The notes under the pieces: generated by a model | Seen by the model: the letters and a program-made list of their open reading frames with translations, nothing else | Database searches by the model: none | Told to the model about the DNA's origin: nothing | Translations under genes and position numbers: made by a program | In this document: positions 42,837 to 50,212 of the stretch, piece after piece | Layout: each line of letters opens with the position of its first letter | Position numbering within the stretch: the stretch's first letter is position 1 | Origin: Pedobacter africanus | GTDB taxonomy: Bacteria > Bacteroidota > Bacteroidia > Sphingobacteriales > Sphingobacteriaceae | Assembly (NCBI RefSeq): GCF_900176535.1 | Contig: NZ_FWXT01000001.1 | Coordinates: 2,232,001-2,296,000 of the forward strand | Direction of reading: 5' to 3' | DNA length: 64,000 nt

Positions 42837-45800
42837 TTAAAATGTAAGATTAAGTCCAGCAGTAATTATTTTAGCAGTAGGCATTGATGCAAAATTTTGT
42901 GTATCGGGATCGATGCCTTTATACTTTGTAAACACCAATAAATTCTGTGCATTTACAGAAAAACTAAGCTTCTTATTTTTCAGCACTTTCTCCGGCACGG
43001 CATAAGAAAATGAAACATTTTGCAGCCGCAGGTAAGATGCATCAGTATAATACAGATCGGAAGATGATACATATCCATTCTGCGGTCCGCCCGAAGTAGT
43101 AGTCAGGATCGCATATTTAGCCTGCTGTCCGGGATATTGCCAACGGTTTTCAAAAATTTCTGTTGGTATGTTCCCAAAATTTCCTGCGGGCATACCACTA
43201 TAAAAAGCACTTATGCCCATTTGATTTTTATAATACATGGAAAAACTCAATGCCATATTTTTGTAACGGAACCGGTTTTCTATGCTTCCGGTAAATTTCG
43301 GGTCAGAATTGATTACTATATAACGGTCATCTTTCTGTCCAGGCTGTTCAAATGGATTTATATCAATCACGCCATCCTTGTTGCGATCTTCAAAAGCATA
43401 TTGACCAGTCATTGGATCAATACCGATATAGTGTAAAAGATATTTATCATTTACAGACTTACCGATAACATATTGGGTTGCATAAGGTGAGAGTTTAAGA
43501 TCAGGGTACCTGAGCAGGATGTTTTTATTGGTTCCCCCGTTTAAACCCAGATCCCAGCTAAAATCCTGTTCAGCGACTATATTGCTATTCACAGCAAACT
43601 CCCATCCGCTATTTTGAACGGTAGCTGCCCAGTTGGCCGTTACCCCATCAAAACCAGTATAACGAGGGGTAGGGTAACTGGTTAACTGATTTCCACATCG
43701 GTTTTGATAGTAAACAGCGCTAAGTGTAATTCTATCATTAAAAAGCCCCATTTCCATTGCGGCTTCCAGCTTTTTGTTTACCTGCCATTGGTAATCCGGA
43801 TTTACAGCATGCAGGCTTACCAGCGGTGTAATTCCACCATAAGTATACAGAGGTGTACCACCCGGCTGACTTGACCATTGGCTAATGTATTGGTAATCCC
43901 CTACGCCATCGCTGCCCGTTAGTCCGTAACTGCCTCTGAATTTTAAAAAGCCCATAAAGGAAGGCAGGACGTTTTTAACCCAGGTTTCCTGTGACGCAAT
44001 CCACGCCAGGCCTATAGCACCAAAATTTCCATATTGTTTTCCCGGACCAAAACGTGAAGATCCATCCCGTCGTCCACTCAGGTTCACAAAATATTTACCA
44101 TCCCAGTTATAGGTAACCCGACCCGATAGCGCCGCATATTTATATTGGCCATAGGTATCGTTAATCAGCTTAAATGGAGCAAAAGAAATAGAACCCAACA
44201 GGTTATCATCTTCAAAGCCAAAGCCCATAATATTCTGACCTGAAGCAATACTGCCCGACAATGTAGCCGCCAGGAGTACAGATAAATTACCTTTACCTAT
44301 AGTTCGCTGATAGTTCAATTGCGGATCAATATTCCAGTTTTGGTTGTCGTTGGTTCCAACCATCATGCTACCTGTCGGACTGGTCACAGGATTTTGCGAA
44401 GAAATCGGCTGTGCCCCACCACCGGTGTTGTGACTGGTATTGTAGCCAAAACGGCTGCTTAGCTGAAGTCCGGTAAACAACTCATAAGAAATATCCAGGC
44501 TCCCTAATATTAAGGATGTTTTTGAGTAGGCCAAAGCATTGAGCGAACCAAAAGGATAGGAATTTGGTAATCCTGCATCATTCCATTCTTTATAATTGAG
44601 CTGTCCGAGGCTGTCGAATATTGGTGGTGCGTTAGGTGCAAGTCCGGCTACCGAGGGTGTACTGTTTGTATTGACACTGGTAAAAGTATAGGCACCCTGA
44701 AAATTAGTTTTCAATTTTTTATTGAAGGCAGCATTGCTGATGCTAAACCCCATGTTGGCACTTTTATTGGATCCGCTGTTTGTCATGATATCAGTTGTCC
44801 TGCTATATCCCGGATTAATGTTAAACTGGGTGTTTTCATTGCCCCCTGAAATACTTAAATTGACAGTTGTGACTTTTCCTGTATTTCCCCACAGTTCCTT
44901 TTGCCAGTTGGTATATCTAGTGGTATCCCAGGCAATAAGATCAGGAGCGTTGAGCAAGGTGGGTGTAATGCCATCATTCTTAAAGGCCTCCTTTCTCATT
45001 TTTACATAATCTTTTGTATTTAACAGGTCCCAATAGCGGGTAACCACATTGATACCCTGAGCAACATTTGCAGAAATGCTTGTTGGGCCCTGTGTTCCTT
45101 TTTTAGTGGTGATCAGGATAACGCCATTGGCTCCCCTGGAACCATATATTGCTGTAGCATCAGCATCTTTTAAGACCTCAATGCTTGATATGCTGGCAGG
45201 ATTGATATTAAACAGTGGGCTCTGTCCCCAGCCTGCCGTATAACTTCCGTTCTGTATAATTCCTGGAGAACCTGCTTCATAACTGGAATTTCCACTGATA
45301 TCTAAATAAGTGAGCGGCACACCATCGATAATATACAAAGGATCTGAAGGAAATTTTGAACTGATGGTACTCCGTCCACGGATTTCCACTTTAATGGTTC
45401 CACTTGCATACCCGGTGTTAGGTGTTACGGTCATTCCAGGCACTTTGCCCACCAAGGCCAGCAAAGGGTTCATCACGGGCTGTTTTGCAATTTCCTCGGC
45501 GGTAACGGTAGTAATATTCCCGGTAGAAAAACGCCGGCTGGTTTTGCCGTAAGCCATCACCTGAATTTCATCCAGTTTTGAGTTACTCAATTCTAGTCTG
45601 ATTCCTATTATGCGATTTCCAACAGGTACTTCTTTGGTTACGTAACCCATAAAAGAGACCTGTAAAATGGCATCATCGGCTACATTTTTCAATACAAATT
45701 CACCTCGGGCATTCGTTATGGTCCTGGCCTTTCCATCTTTGACAGAAACCGTGGCACCCGGAAGCGGTTCACCTTTTGCATCTGCAACAACACCGCGAAC

Positions 45801-46205
45801 ATCCGTATCTTTAAAAACCTCAGTAAGCTGATCCAGTAAAGAAGGTGCTTTCGCCTGCACCACGATTGATTTTTTGGAGATAGAATATGTTAATGGCAAT
45901 GCCTGGAAAATCTCTTTTAAAGCATCTTCCAACGACGCATTCTGAAGCTTTACATCTATCTTAATCTTTGTCAGGTCTTCATTCTTCCAAAAGAAGCTAT
46001 AGCCCGTCTGGCTTTCTATGTTAGAAAAAACTTTCGTAAGCATAACATCTTTTTGATTGATGCTTATTTTTTGCGCGTATCCAATTGCAGATACCTGCAC
46101 ACAAGCGATGGTGATTATGAAAAAAATCAGTTTCATTACCATAATGATTTTACGCAGCTGTCCCCCTGGTTTATGGGAAACTTTCGCATATGAGTATAAA
46201 TTCAT
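42837..46205 (-). CDS. SusC-type TonB-dependent transducer with STN domain
   Basis: 1122 residues. After a signal peptide ending SAIGYAQ, residues ~30-115 form an STN (secretin/TonB N-terminus) domain (VFSNIESQTGYSFFWKNEDL, ASLEDALKEIFQALPLTYSI), which contacts an anti-sigma factor in the periplasm. A carboxypeptidase-regulatory-like domain (~133-205, VRGVVADAKGEPLPGATVSV), the signature variant IQVMAYGK, plug (IEVLKDADATAIYGSRGANG) and barrel follow, ending AGLNLTF. The FecR and sigma genes lie upstream, so this is a cell-surface signalling receptor that both imports its ligand and reports it. It is the only STN-bearing SusC in the window. Confidence 0.95.
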   Translation of the reverse strand: MNLYSYAKVSHKPGGQLRKIIMVMKLIFFIITIACVQVSAIGYAQKISINQKDVMLTKVFSNIESQTGYSFFWKNEDLTKIKIDVKLQNASLEDALKEIFQALPLTYSISKKSIVVQAKAPSLLDQLTEVFKDTDVRGVVADAKGEPLPGATVSVKDGKARTITNARGEFVLKNVADDAILQVSFMGYVTKEVPVGNRIIGIRLELSNSKLDEIQVMAYGKTSRRFSTGNITTVTAEEIAKQPVMNPLLALVGKVPGMTVTPNTGYASGTIKVEIRGRSTISSKFPSDPLYIIDGVPLTYLDISGNSSYEAGSPGIIQNGSYTAGWGQSPLFNINPASISSIEVLKDADATAIYGSRGANGVILITTKKGTQGPTSISANVAQGINVVTRYWDLLNTKDYVKMRKEAFKNDGITPTLLNAPDLIAWDTTRYTNWQKELWGNTGKVTTVNLSISGGNENTQFNINPGYSRTTDIMTNSGSNKSANMGFSISNAAFNKKLKTNFQGAYTFTSVNTNSTPSVAGLAPNAPPIFDSLGQLNYKEWNDAGLPNSYPFGSLNALAYSKTSLILGSLDISYELFTGLQLSSRFGYNTSHNTGGGAQPISSQNPVTSPTGSMMVGTNDNQNWNIDPQLNYQRTIGKGNLSVLLAATLSGSIASGQNIMGFGFEDDNLLGSISFAPFKLINDTYGQYKYAALSGRVTYNWDGKYFVNLSGRRDGSSRFGPGKQYGNFGAIGLAWIASQETWVKNVLPSFMGFLKFRGSYGLTGSDGVGDYQYISQWSSQPGGTPLYTYGGITPLVSLHAVNPDYQWQVNKKLEAAMEMGLFNDRITLSAVYYQNRCGNQLTSYPTPRYTGFDGVTANWAATVQNSGWEFAVNSNIVAEQDFSWDLGLNGGTNKNILLRYPDLKLSPYATQYVIGKSVNDKYLLHYIGIDPMTGQYAFEDRNKDGVIDINPFEQPGQKDDRYIVINSDPKFTGSIENRFRYKNMALSFSMYYKNQMGISAFYSGMPAGNFGNIPTEIFENRWQYPGQQAKYAILTTTSGGPQNGYVSSSDLYYTDASYLRLQNVSFSYAVPEKVLKNKKLSFSVNAQNLLVFTKYKGIDPDTQNFASMPTAKIITAGLNLTF

Positions 46206-46271
46206 ACGTTTGTATTGTTTGGGTTTGGATTAATTTTCAAGAATTATACATCATTCCGATTTATCGGATCG

Positions 46272-46341
46272 GGTTAGCCCAAACGTAGGTCCGGAGAAAA
46301 GTGTCGAAGCCTTCTCCGGGCTTTTTTGTTTACCGCTAACC
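46272..46341 (-). promoter_or_regulatory. Structured leader element between anti-sigma and susC genes
   Basis: On the leftward strand a long nested hairpin can form: outer stem GGTTAGC/GCTAACC (complements of 46335-46341 and 46272-46278), inner AAAC/GTTT (46328-46331 and 46281-46284), and inside it CCGGAGAA/TTCTCCGG (complements of 46312-46319 and 46291-46298). An alternative stem AAGCC/GGCTT competes with the inner one. There is no T-run on the leftward side. Nested complementary arms over 70 nt are unlikely by chance. The sequence TACGTTTG (complement of 46280-46287) also resembles a -7 box, but it lies inside the structure. Role inferred: post-initiation control of the transport genes. Confidence 0.5.
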
Positions 46342-46352
46342 TCCTGACTGGT

Positions 46353-46382
46353 TTAGCCGCTTTGTTGTAGAGATTTTTTCAT
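46353..46382 (-). CDS. Possible 9-codon leader peptide (MKKSLQQSG)
   Basis: An ATG at 46382 opens nine codons ending in TAA at 46353, 12 nt before the outer stem of the structured element and 60 nt after the anti-sigma stop. The arrangement of short ORF then competing stems resembles attenuation leaders, although the peptide has no run of one amino acid. Existence is inferred from position only. Confidence 0.3.
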   Translation of the reverse strand: MKKSLQQSG

Positions 46383-46442
46383 TTTGGTTGGTTTAGTTTT
46401 AGTTAATTATGAGTTGATTTTAGGTGTATCTTTTTTTCCCTA

Positions 46443-47564
46443 TTACGGCATAACTATTATTTTTCTACCCTCTACCCGGAAATGCACTTTGCCGAGCTCC
46501 AGTACCTTTAACACTTCAGAGAGTGTATAGCTCCTTTCAATTTTTCCGTAAAACTGTTCATCTTTAATGCCTGGTTCGTAGGCCACTTCCACATCATACC
46601 AGCGTGAAATTTGGCGCATGAGAGTCTTAATATCCGTATGATCAAATTTAAATAAACCATCCTTCCATGCCACAGCATCATCCACATCAACTGTTCTCAC
46701 ACGAATTATGTTATCGTCCGACAGAACCGACTGCTGATTAGGTTTAAGTATTGTACCATTCACATCCACACTCCCCTCCAGCAGCGTGGTCCTGATACCT
46801 GGCTCATCCGCATAAGCATTCACGTTAAAGTGTGTACCCAGCACTTCCACAATTTGGCCCCTGCTAATAACCTTAAAGGGCTTCGCCTGGTTGTGCGCGA
46901 CTTCAAAATACCCCTCGCCGGTTAATTCAACGGTCCGGCTGGCCCCTTTAAAACGGATCGGATACTTCAGTGAAGAGGCTGCATTCAAAACCACCTTTGT
47001 TCCGTCTGAAAGCGACAAAGTATACTGACCACCTTTCGGAATAGAAATCGTATTGTATACAGCGGTGGTATCATTTACAGCAGCTCCTCGATACACCAGT
47101 TGTCCATCTGCAGTTTTTCTGATGATGGCATCATCTTCCGTAGCCAGTGCTCCGTTCTGTGCATCGGTCAGAGTGATCTGGTGGCCATTTCCAAGTGTTA
47201 AAACGGCTTTATTGGATCCGGGAGCAATGTCGTTGTGTCTGGAAAGACCGGTTATTTCATTTGAAGGCCCCTTAACATAATAGAACAAGCCAGCTCCGGC
47301 AACTAAGATAATAGCTGCAGCAGCTGCAATACTCGGCCATAACTTAAGGCTCCTGGCTTGAGCAATCGGGGCAGCAATTCCGGCATGATTAAGTACACGG
47401 GCTTTCAGTTCCGGTCCAAGCCGGCCGAAATCTATTTCATCATCCTGAAGAAAAAGGCTGTCCAATTTTTGCATATACCAGTTTTCCAGCACTGCTTGTT
47501 CTTCAGCTGTTGCCAGTCCGCGGTTATACTTTTTAACCAATGCTTTTGCCTGTTGCCTATCCAT
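46443..47564 (-). CDS. FecR-type anti-sigma factor with DUF4974 C-terminus
   Basis: 373 residues. The N-terminal cytoplasmic part (1-~75) binds the sigma factor; one membrane helix lies at about 76-94 (IAAAAAIILVAGAGLFYYV). A periplasmic FecR domain (~125-270, SIPKGGQYTLSLSDGTKVVLNAAS, GYFEVAHNQAKPFKV) and the C-terminal DUF4974 segment (~305-370, FDHTDIKTLMRQISRWYDVEV) follow. It transmits the signal from the STN-type SusC to the ECF sigma factor encoded 83 bp upstream. The order sigma, anti-sigma, receptor is standard for the FecI/FecR systems of this phylum. Confidence 0.95.
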   Translation of the reverse strand: MDRQQAKALVKKYNRGLATAEEQAVLENWYMQKLDSLFLQDDEIDFGRLGPELKARVLNHAGIAAPIAQARSLKLWPSIAAAAAIILVAGAGLFYYVKGPSNEITGLSRHNDIAPGSNKAVLTLGNGHQITLTDAQNGALATEDDAIIRKTADGQLVYRGAAVNDTTAVYNTISIPKGGQYTLSLSDGTKVVLNAASSLKYPIRFKGASRTVELTGEGYFEVAHNQAKPFKVISRGQIVEVLGTHFNVNAYADEPGIRTTLLEGSVDVNGTILKPNQQSVLSDDNIIRVRTVDVDDAVAWKDGLFKFDHTDIKTLMRQISRWYDVEVAYEPGIKDEQFYGKIERSYTLSEVLKVLELGKVHFRVEGRKIIVMP

Positions 47565-47647
47565 TCTTTTTGGAGTTCATTTACAGCTAAACGGGTGAAA
47601 GTAAATCTGGGGGTAGAAAAATTTTAAAATATTTTCATACCATGCTA

Positions 47648-48247
47648 TTAACGCATCAACAGCAGTATCGCAATGCCAATACCCATGTCATTCAATTTGG
47701 GTTTAATTGCCTTAAGTGCATTCTGTACCTGTTTCTTTACGGTTTGTTCCGAAATGTTCAATTTAGCTGCAATTTCTTTATGTGATAGGTTTTCCTTACG
47801 GCTCAGTTCAAAGATTTCCCTCATCTTCGGGGGTAGTTTCTGAATTTCCCTTTCCAGAATTTCAATAATCCGTTTTTCATCGATGGTATCTACCTGATCG
47901 TTTCCTGTACCTGAAATAAAACTGGCAATCTCGCCGATATAATCGCTCCTCACCTTATTTCGCTCAATCAGATCAAACACCTTATTCCTGGCAGCAGTAT
48001 ACAGCAGCCCAGCAATATTGGTGTTGTTTTTTATGGATTCTGCTCTGATCCACAGGTTACCAAAAACTTCCTGAACAATATCTTTCGCATCTTCCTCATC
48101 CCTCAGCATTTTATAGACATGCACATAAATCAGCTTCCAGTGCCTGTCGTAAATCTCCGTAAACGCAGCCTGGTCACCCCCTGTTAATAAGACAGCCAGT
48201 TCTGCATCCGGTAATTTACTATAATCAACTATGTCTTGCCCACTCAT
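47648..48247 (-). CDS. ECF RNA polymerase sigma factor (FecI-like)
   Basis: 199 residues from the ATG at 48247 (MSGQDIVDYSKL); a TTG at 48262 could add five. Region 2 spans ~24-90 (FTEIYDRHWKLIYVHVYKMLRDEEDAKDIVQEVF, the usual ECF pattern), and region 4 ~125-185 (LPPKMREIFELSRKENLSHKEIAAKLNISEQTVKKQV). The terminal IGIAILLLMR is hydrophobic, as often in Bacteroidota FecI-like sigmas. It starts the leftward operon and presumably drives the susC promoter when released by FecR. The 170-bp gap upstream is AT-rich, with a TAATTTG sequence as a possible -7 box. Confidence 0.94.
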   Translation of the reverse strand: MSGQDIVDYSKLPDAELAVLLTGGDQAAFTEIYDRHWKLIYVHVYKMLRDEEDAKDIVQEVFGNLWIRAESIKNNTNIAGLLYTAARNKVFDLIERNKVRSDYIGEIASFISGTGNDQVDTIDEKRIIEILEREIQKLPPKMREIFELSRKENLSHKEIAAKLNISEQTVKKQVQNALKAIKPKLNDMGIGIAILLLMR

Positions 48248-48432
48248 TCTTAGGTAATACAAATTTTAAAACAATGTTAGCAAATTACGGTGGAAATAAT
48301 GCCTCTTAAAAATATTATCCTCATCAATGGTAATTTTCCATCAATGCGGTAGCTTATCTTTAATCACCCCATACAGAAACGTACCGATCTAATGAAGTTT
48401 AGGCACATTAATAAACTCCGACATTGTGTTTT

Positions 48433-49086
48433 TTATCTGTTAATAAGATAAGGTTGCATAATTTTTGCCCAGATGGCATATCCTTTTGCGTTCATATGCA
48501 GGTTGTCTGACAAAAAGATGTCAGACCTAATATTACCATCGGCGTTGAACATGGCATCGTAGGTATTGATATAACTGGTCCGTTTCATTTTCGAAATCAT
48601 CATTGCGATCCTTGCATTTGCTTCCCGCATTAAAGTCCAGTATTTTTCCCTGGAAGGGCTTGGTTTAATAGAAATATAGGTAACCTGAATCCTTGGGTAT
48701 TTTTTTCTTATTAACTTGAGCAGCTGCCCAACCCGCTCTACCACGGCTTCAGCTGAAGCTCCACCTGTAAAATCATTCTCACCGCAATAAATAACAACCT
48801 GTCGCGGATGATAAGGATAAACAATATCCTCAACATACCGAATCACATCTGGCAGCGATGAACCTCCGAAACCCCGGTTGATGATGGTATGTCCCGGAAA
48901 ATAGGTATTCACATCTTTCCATTTGGTAAAAGTGGAACTTCCAATAAAAAGTATGGCCTTTTTGGGCGGAAAATCGATACTGTCTTGTTTCTTAAAATAC
49001 TGGATATCTTTATAAAAGGGGGTGTTTTGTCCTTTTGATATTACAAAGGCAGTTAAGAGAAATAAAATCAGCGCTAGCTTTTTCAT
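48433..49086 (-). CDS. Secreted SGNH/GDSL-family hydrolase (probable carbohydrate esterase)
   Basis: 217 residues with a signal peptide ending VISKGQN. SGNH blocks: ILFIGSSTFTKW with the nucleophilic Ser, GFGGSS for the oxyanion Gly, YCGENDF for the Asn, and DNLHMNAKGY containing the catalytic Asp/His pair. It lies 23 bp downstream of the araC gene of the mannan locus, on the same strand. Deacetylation of acetylated mannan is a plausible role, given many plant mannans carry acetyl groups; direct evidence is absent, and another small ester could be the substrate. Confidence 0.85.
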   Translation of the reverse strand: MKKLALILFLLTAFVISKGQNTPFYKDIQYFKKQDSIDFPPKKAILFIGSSTFTKWKDVNTYFPGHTIINRGFGGSSLPDVIRYVEDIVYPYHPRQVVIYCGENDFTGGASAEAVVERVGQLLKLIRKKYPRIQVTYISIKPSPSREKYWTLMREANARIAMMISKMKRTSYINTYDAMFNADGNIRSDIFLSDNLHMNAKGYAIWAKIMQPYLINR

Positions 49087-49109
49087 CTGGATATAATTTA
49101 TTTTTTATG

Positions 49110-49973
49110 TTATACAAAAACCCTGTTGCCCGAAAGGTTCTCCCTGAATTCTTTGGGCGTACAGCCTTTTTTCTTTTTAAAGATGCGGTTAAAATTAGAG
49201 ATATTATTGAACCCACAATTGTAGGCTACTTCAGCTACCGCTTCTGTGGTATCAATCAGTTTTCTGGAAGCATGGCCCAGCCTGATGTCGGTAAGGCTAT
49301 CGGTAAAGTTAGTCCCCGTCCTGCTTTTAAAAAAGCGGCTAAAAGAAACTTCAGTCATATTGGCAATTTTTGCTACTTCGGCCAGGTTTACCTGTTTATC
49401 AAAATTTAAATTGATGTACTCCATCACCTTTTCTATTCTCCGGCTATTGTAAGAGAATTCTGCCTGGCTGAAAGTTGAGTCAGAAAGTGTCCGCATATTT
49501 CTAGAGCTTGATAAATCGTGCAGAATAGACATCAGTTCTAAAACAGAATCAAACCCATGTTTCTTATTCAGTTTTACCAGCCTTGGTCCTATGGATTGTG
49601 CCGCTTCCCTGGAAAACAGGATTCCGCATTTTGATTTTTCGAACAGCTCCCTGATTACGCGCAGCTGATTTCTGCGTAAAAACTTCTCGTCGAAGAGATC
49701 CTTATGGAATTGAATGGTCACTTCATGAATTTCCCTTCCATCCAGTTTATGGGTTTCCCATACATGCGGAAGATTAGACCCCACCAATACCAGTTCCACA
49801 TCTCCGATCTCTTCAATATGATCACCAACTACCCTTCTTGCTCCGCTGGCATTGGAAATAAAGTTCAACTCCATCTCTTCATGATAATGCAACGGAAAAT
49901 CGAAATACTGTTTCTTCCGTTCAAAAATAGTAAAACAATCACTGTTGGTTAAGGGGGTAATTTCTTTTAACAT
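49110..49973 (-). CDS. AraC-family transcriptional regulator of the mannan locus
   Basis: 287 residues from the ATG at 49973; a GTG at 49985 would add four. The N-terminus (~1-140) is a cupin-like sensor domain (FDFPLHYHEEMELNFI, with the HYHEE motif). The C-terminus (~185-287) is an AraC HTH pair: QVNLAEVAKIANMTEVSFSRFFK, and VAEVAYNCGFNNISNFNRIFKKKKGCTPKEFRE. It is divergent from the SusC gene at 50213. The intergenic region carries three related motifs likely to be its sites. It probably senses an intracellular sugar, such as a product of the epimerase/phosphorylase pathway. Confidence 0.93.
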   Translation of the reverse strand: MLKEITPLTNSDCFTIFERKKQYFDFPLHYHEEMELNFISNASGARRVVGDHIEEIGDVELVLVGSNLPHVWETHKLDGREIHEVTIQFHKDLFDEKFLRRNQLRVIRELFEKSKCGILFSREAAQSIGPRLVKLNKKHGFDSVLELMSILHDLSSSRNMRTLSDSTFSQAEFSYNSRRIEKVMEYINLNFDKQVNLAEVAKIANMTEVSFSRFFKSRTGTNFTDSLTDIRLGHASRKLIDTTEAVAEVAYNCGFNNISNFNRIFKKKKGCTPKEFRENLSGNRVFV

Positions 49974-50008
49974 GTCCTTTTGCACAATAAATGTATAAAT
50001 AACACCAA

Positions 50009-50030
50009 TGATATGGATAAAATAATATCA
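50009..50030. promoter_or_regulatory. Candidate AraC site near the regulator start
   Basis: The sequence TGATATGGATAAAATAATATCA has TGATAT/ATATCA arms, and its core GGATAAAATA-ATATCA resembles the two motifs at 50127-50160. It lies 36 bp upstream of the araC ATG and could serve autoregulation. Confidence 0.45.
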
Positions 50031-50126
50031 CATTCAAATATAAGACTAAAGACATCTATTCAGCAATTAAAACAGGTTCAGCAACTCATAAAACCGCCTA
50101 ATTTTTAAAACAACGAAGATCACTGC

Positions 50127-50160
50127 GATAAAAATATCACAAATGGATAAAATAGTATTA
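50127..50160 (+). promoter_or_regulatory. Candidate AraC operator, two direct half-sites upstream of the mannan susC
   Basis: GATAAAAATATCAC (from 50127) and GATAAAATAGTATTA (from 50146) are imperfect direct repeats about 19-20 bp apart, ending where the -33 region of the promoter at 50183-50190 should be. This is the usual position of an AraC-type activator. The same motif recurs at 50009-50030. Confidence 0.5.
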
Positions 50161-50182
50161 TTTTTCAGCACATATCGAGGAC

Positions 50183-50190
50183 TACTTTTG
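50183..50190 (+). promoter_or_regulatory. -7 promoter element of the mannan susC operon
   Basis: TACTTTTG matches the Bacteroidota -7 consensus TAnnTTTG exactly. It lies 22 bp before the susC ATG, predicting a very short leader. No clear -33 TTTG is visible, which fits a promoter that needs an activator. Confidence 0.6.
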
Positions 50191-50212
50191 ATGTTAACCA
50201 AATAAACCGCTT

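Noticed and set aside
46280..46287. TACGTTTG as the -7 box of the STN-type susC
   Set aside because: It fits the consensus, but it lies within the paired arm of the structured leader and the matching -33 position falls inside a hairpin. It cannot be decided from sequence and is not listed as a promoter.
48263..48432. Possible sigma-factor promoter with TAATTTG in the gap before the sigma gene
   Set aside because: It does not match TAnnTTTG exactly and no -33 TTTG at the right distance was found, so it is mentioned only in the sigma entry.
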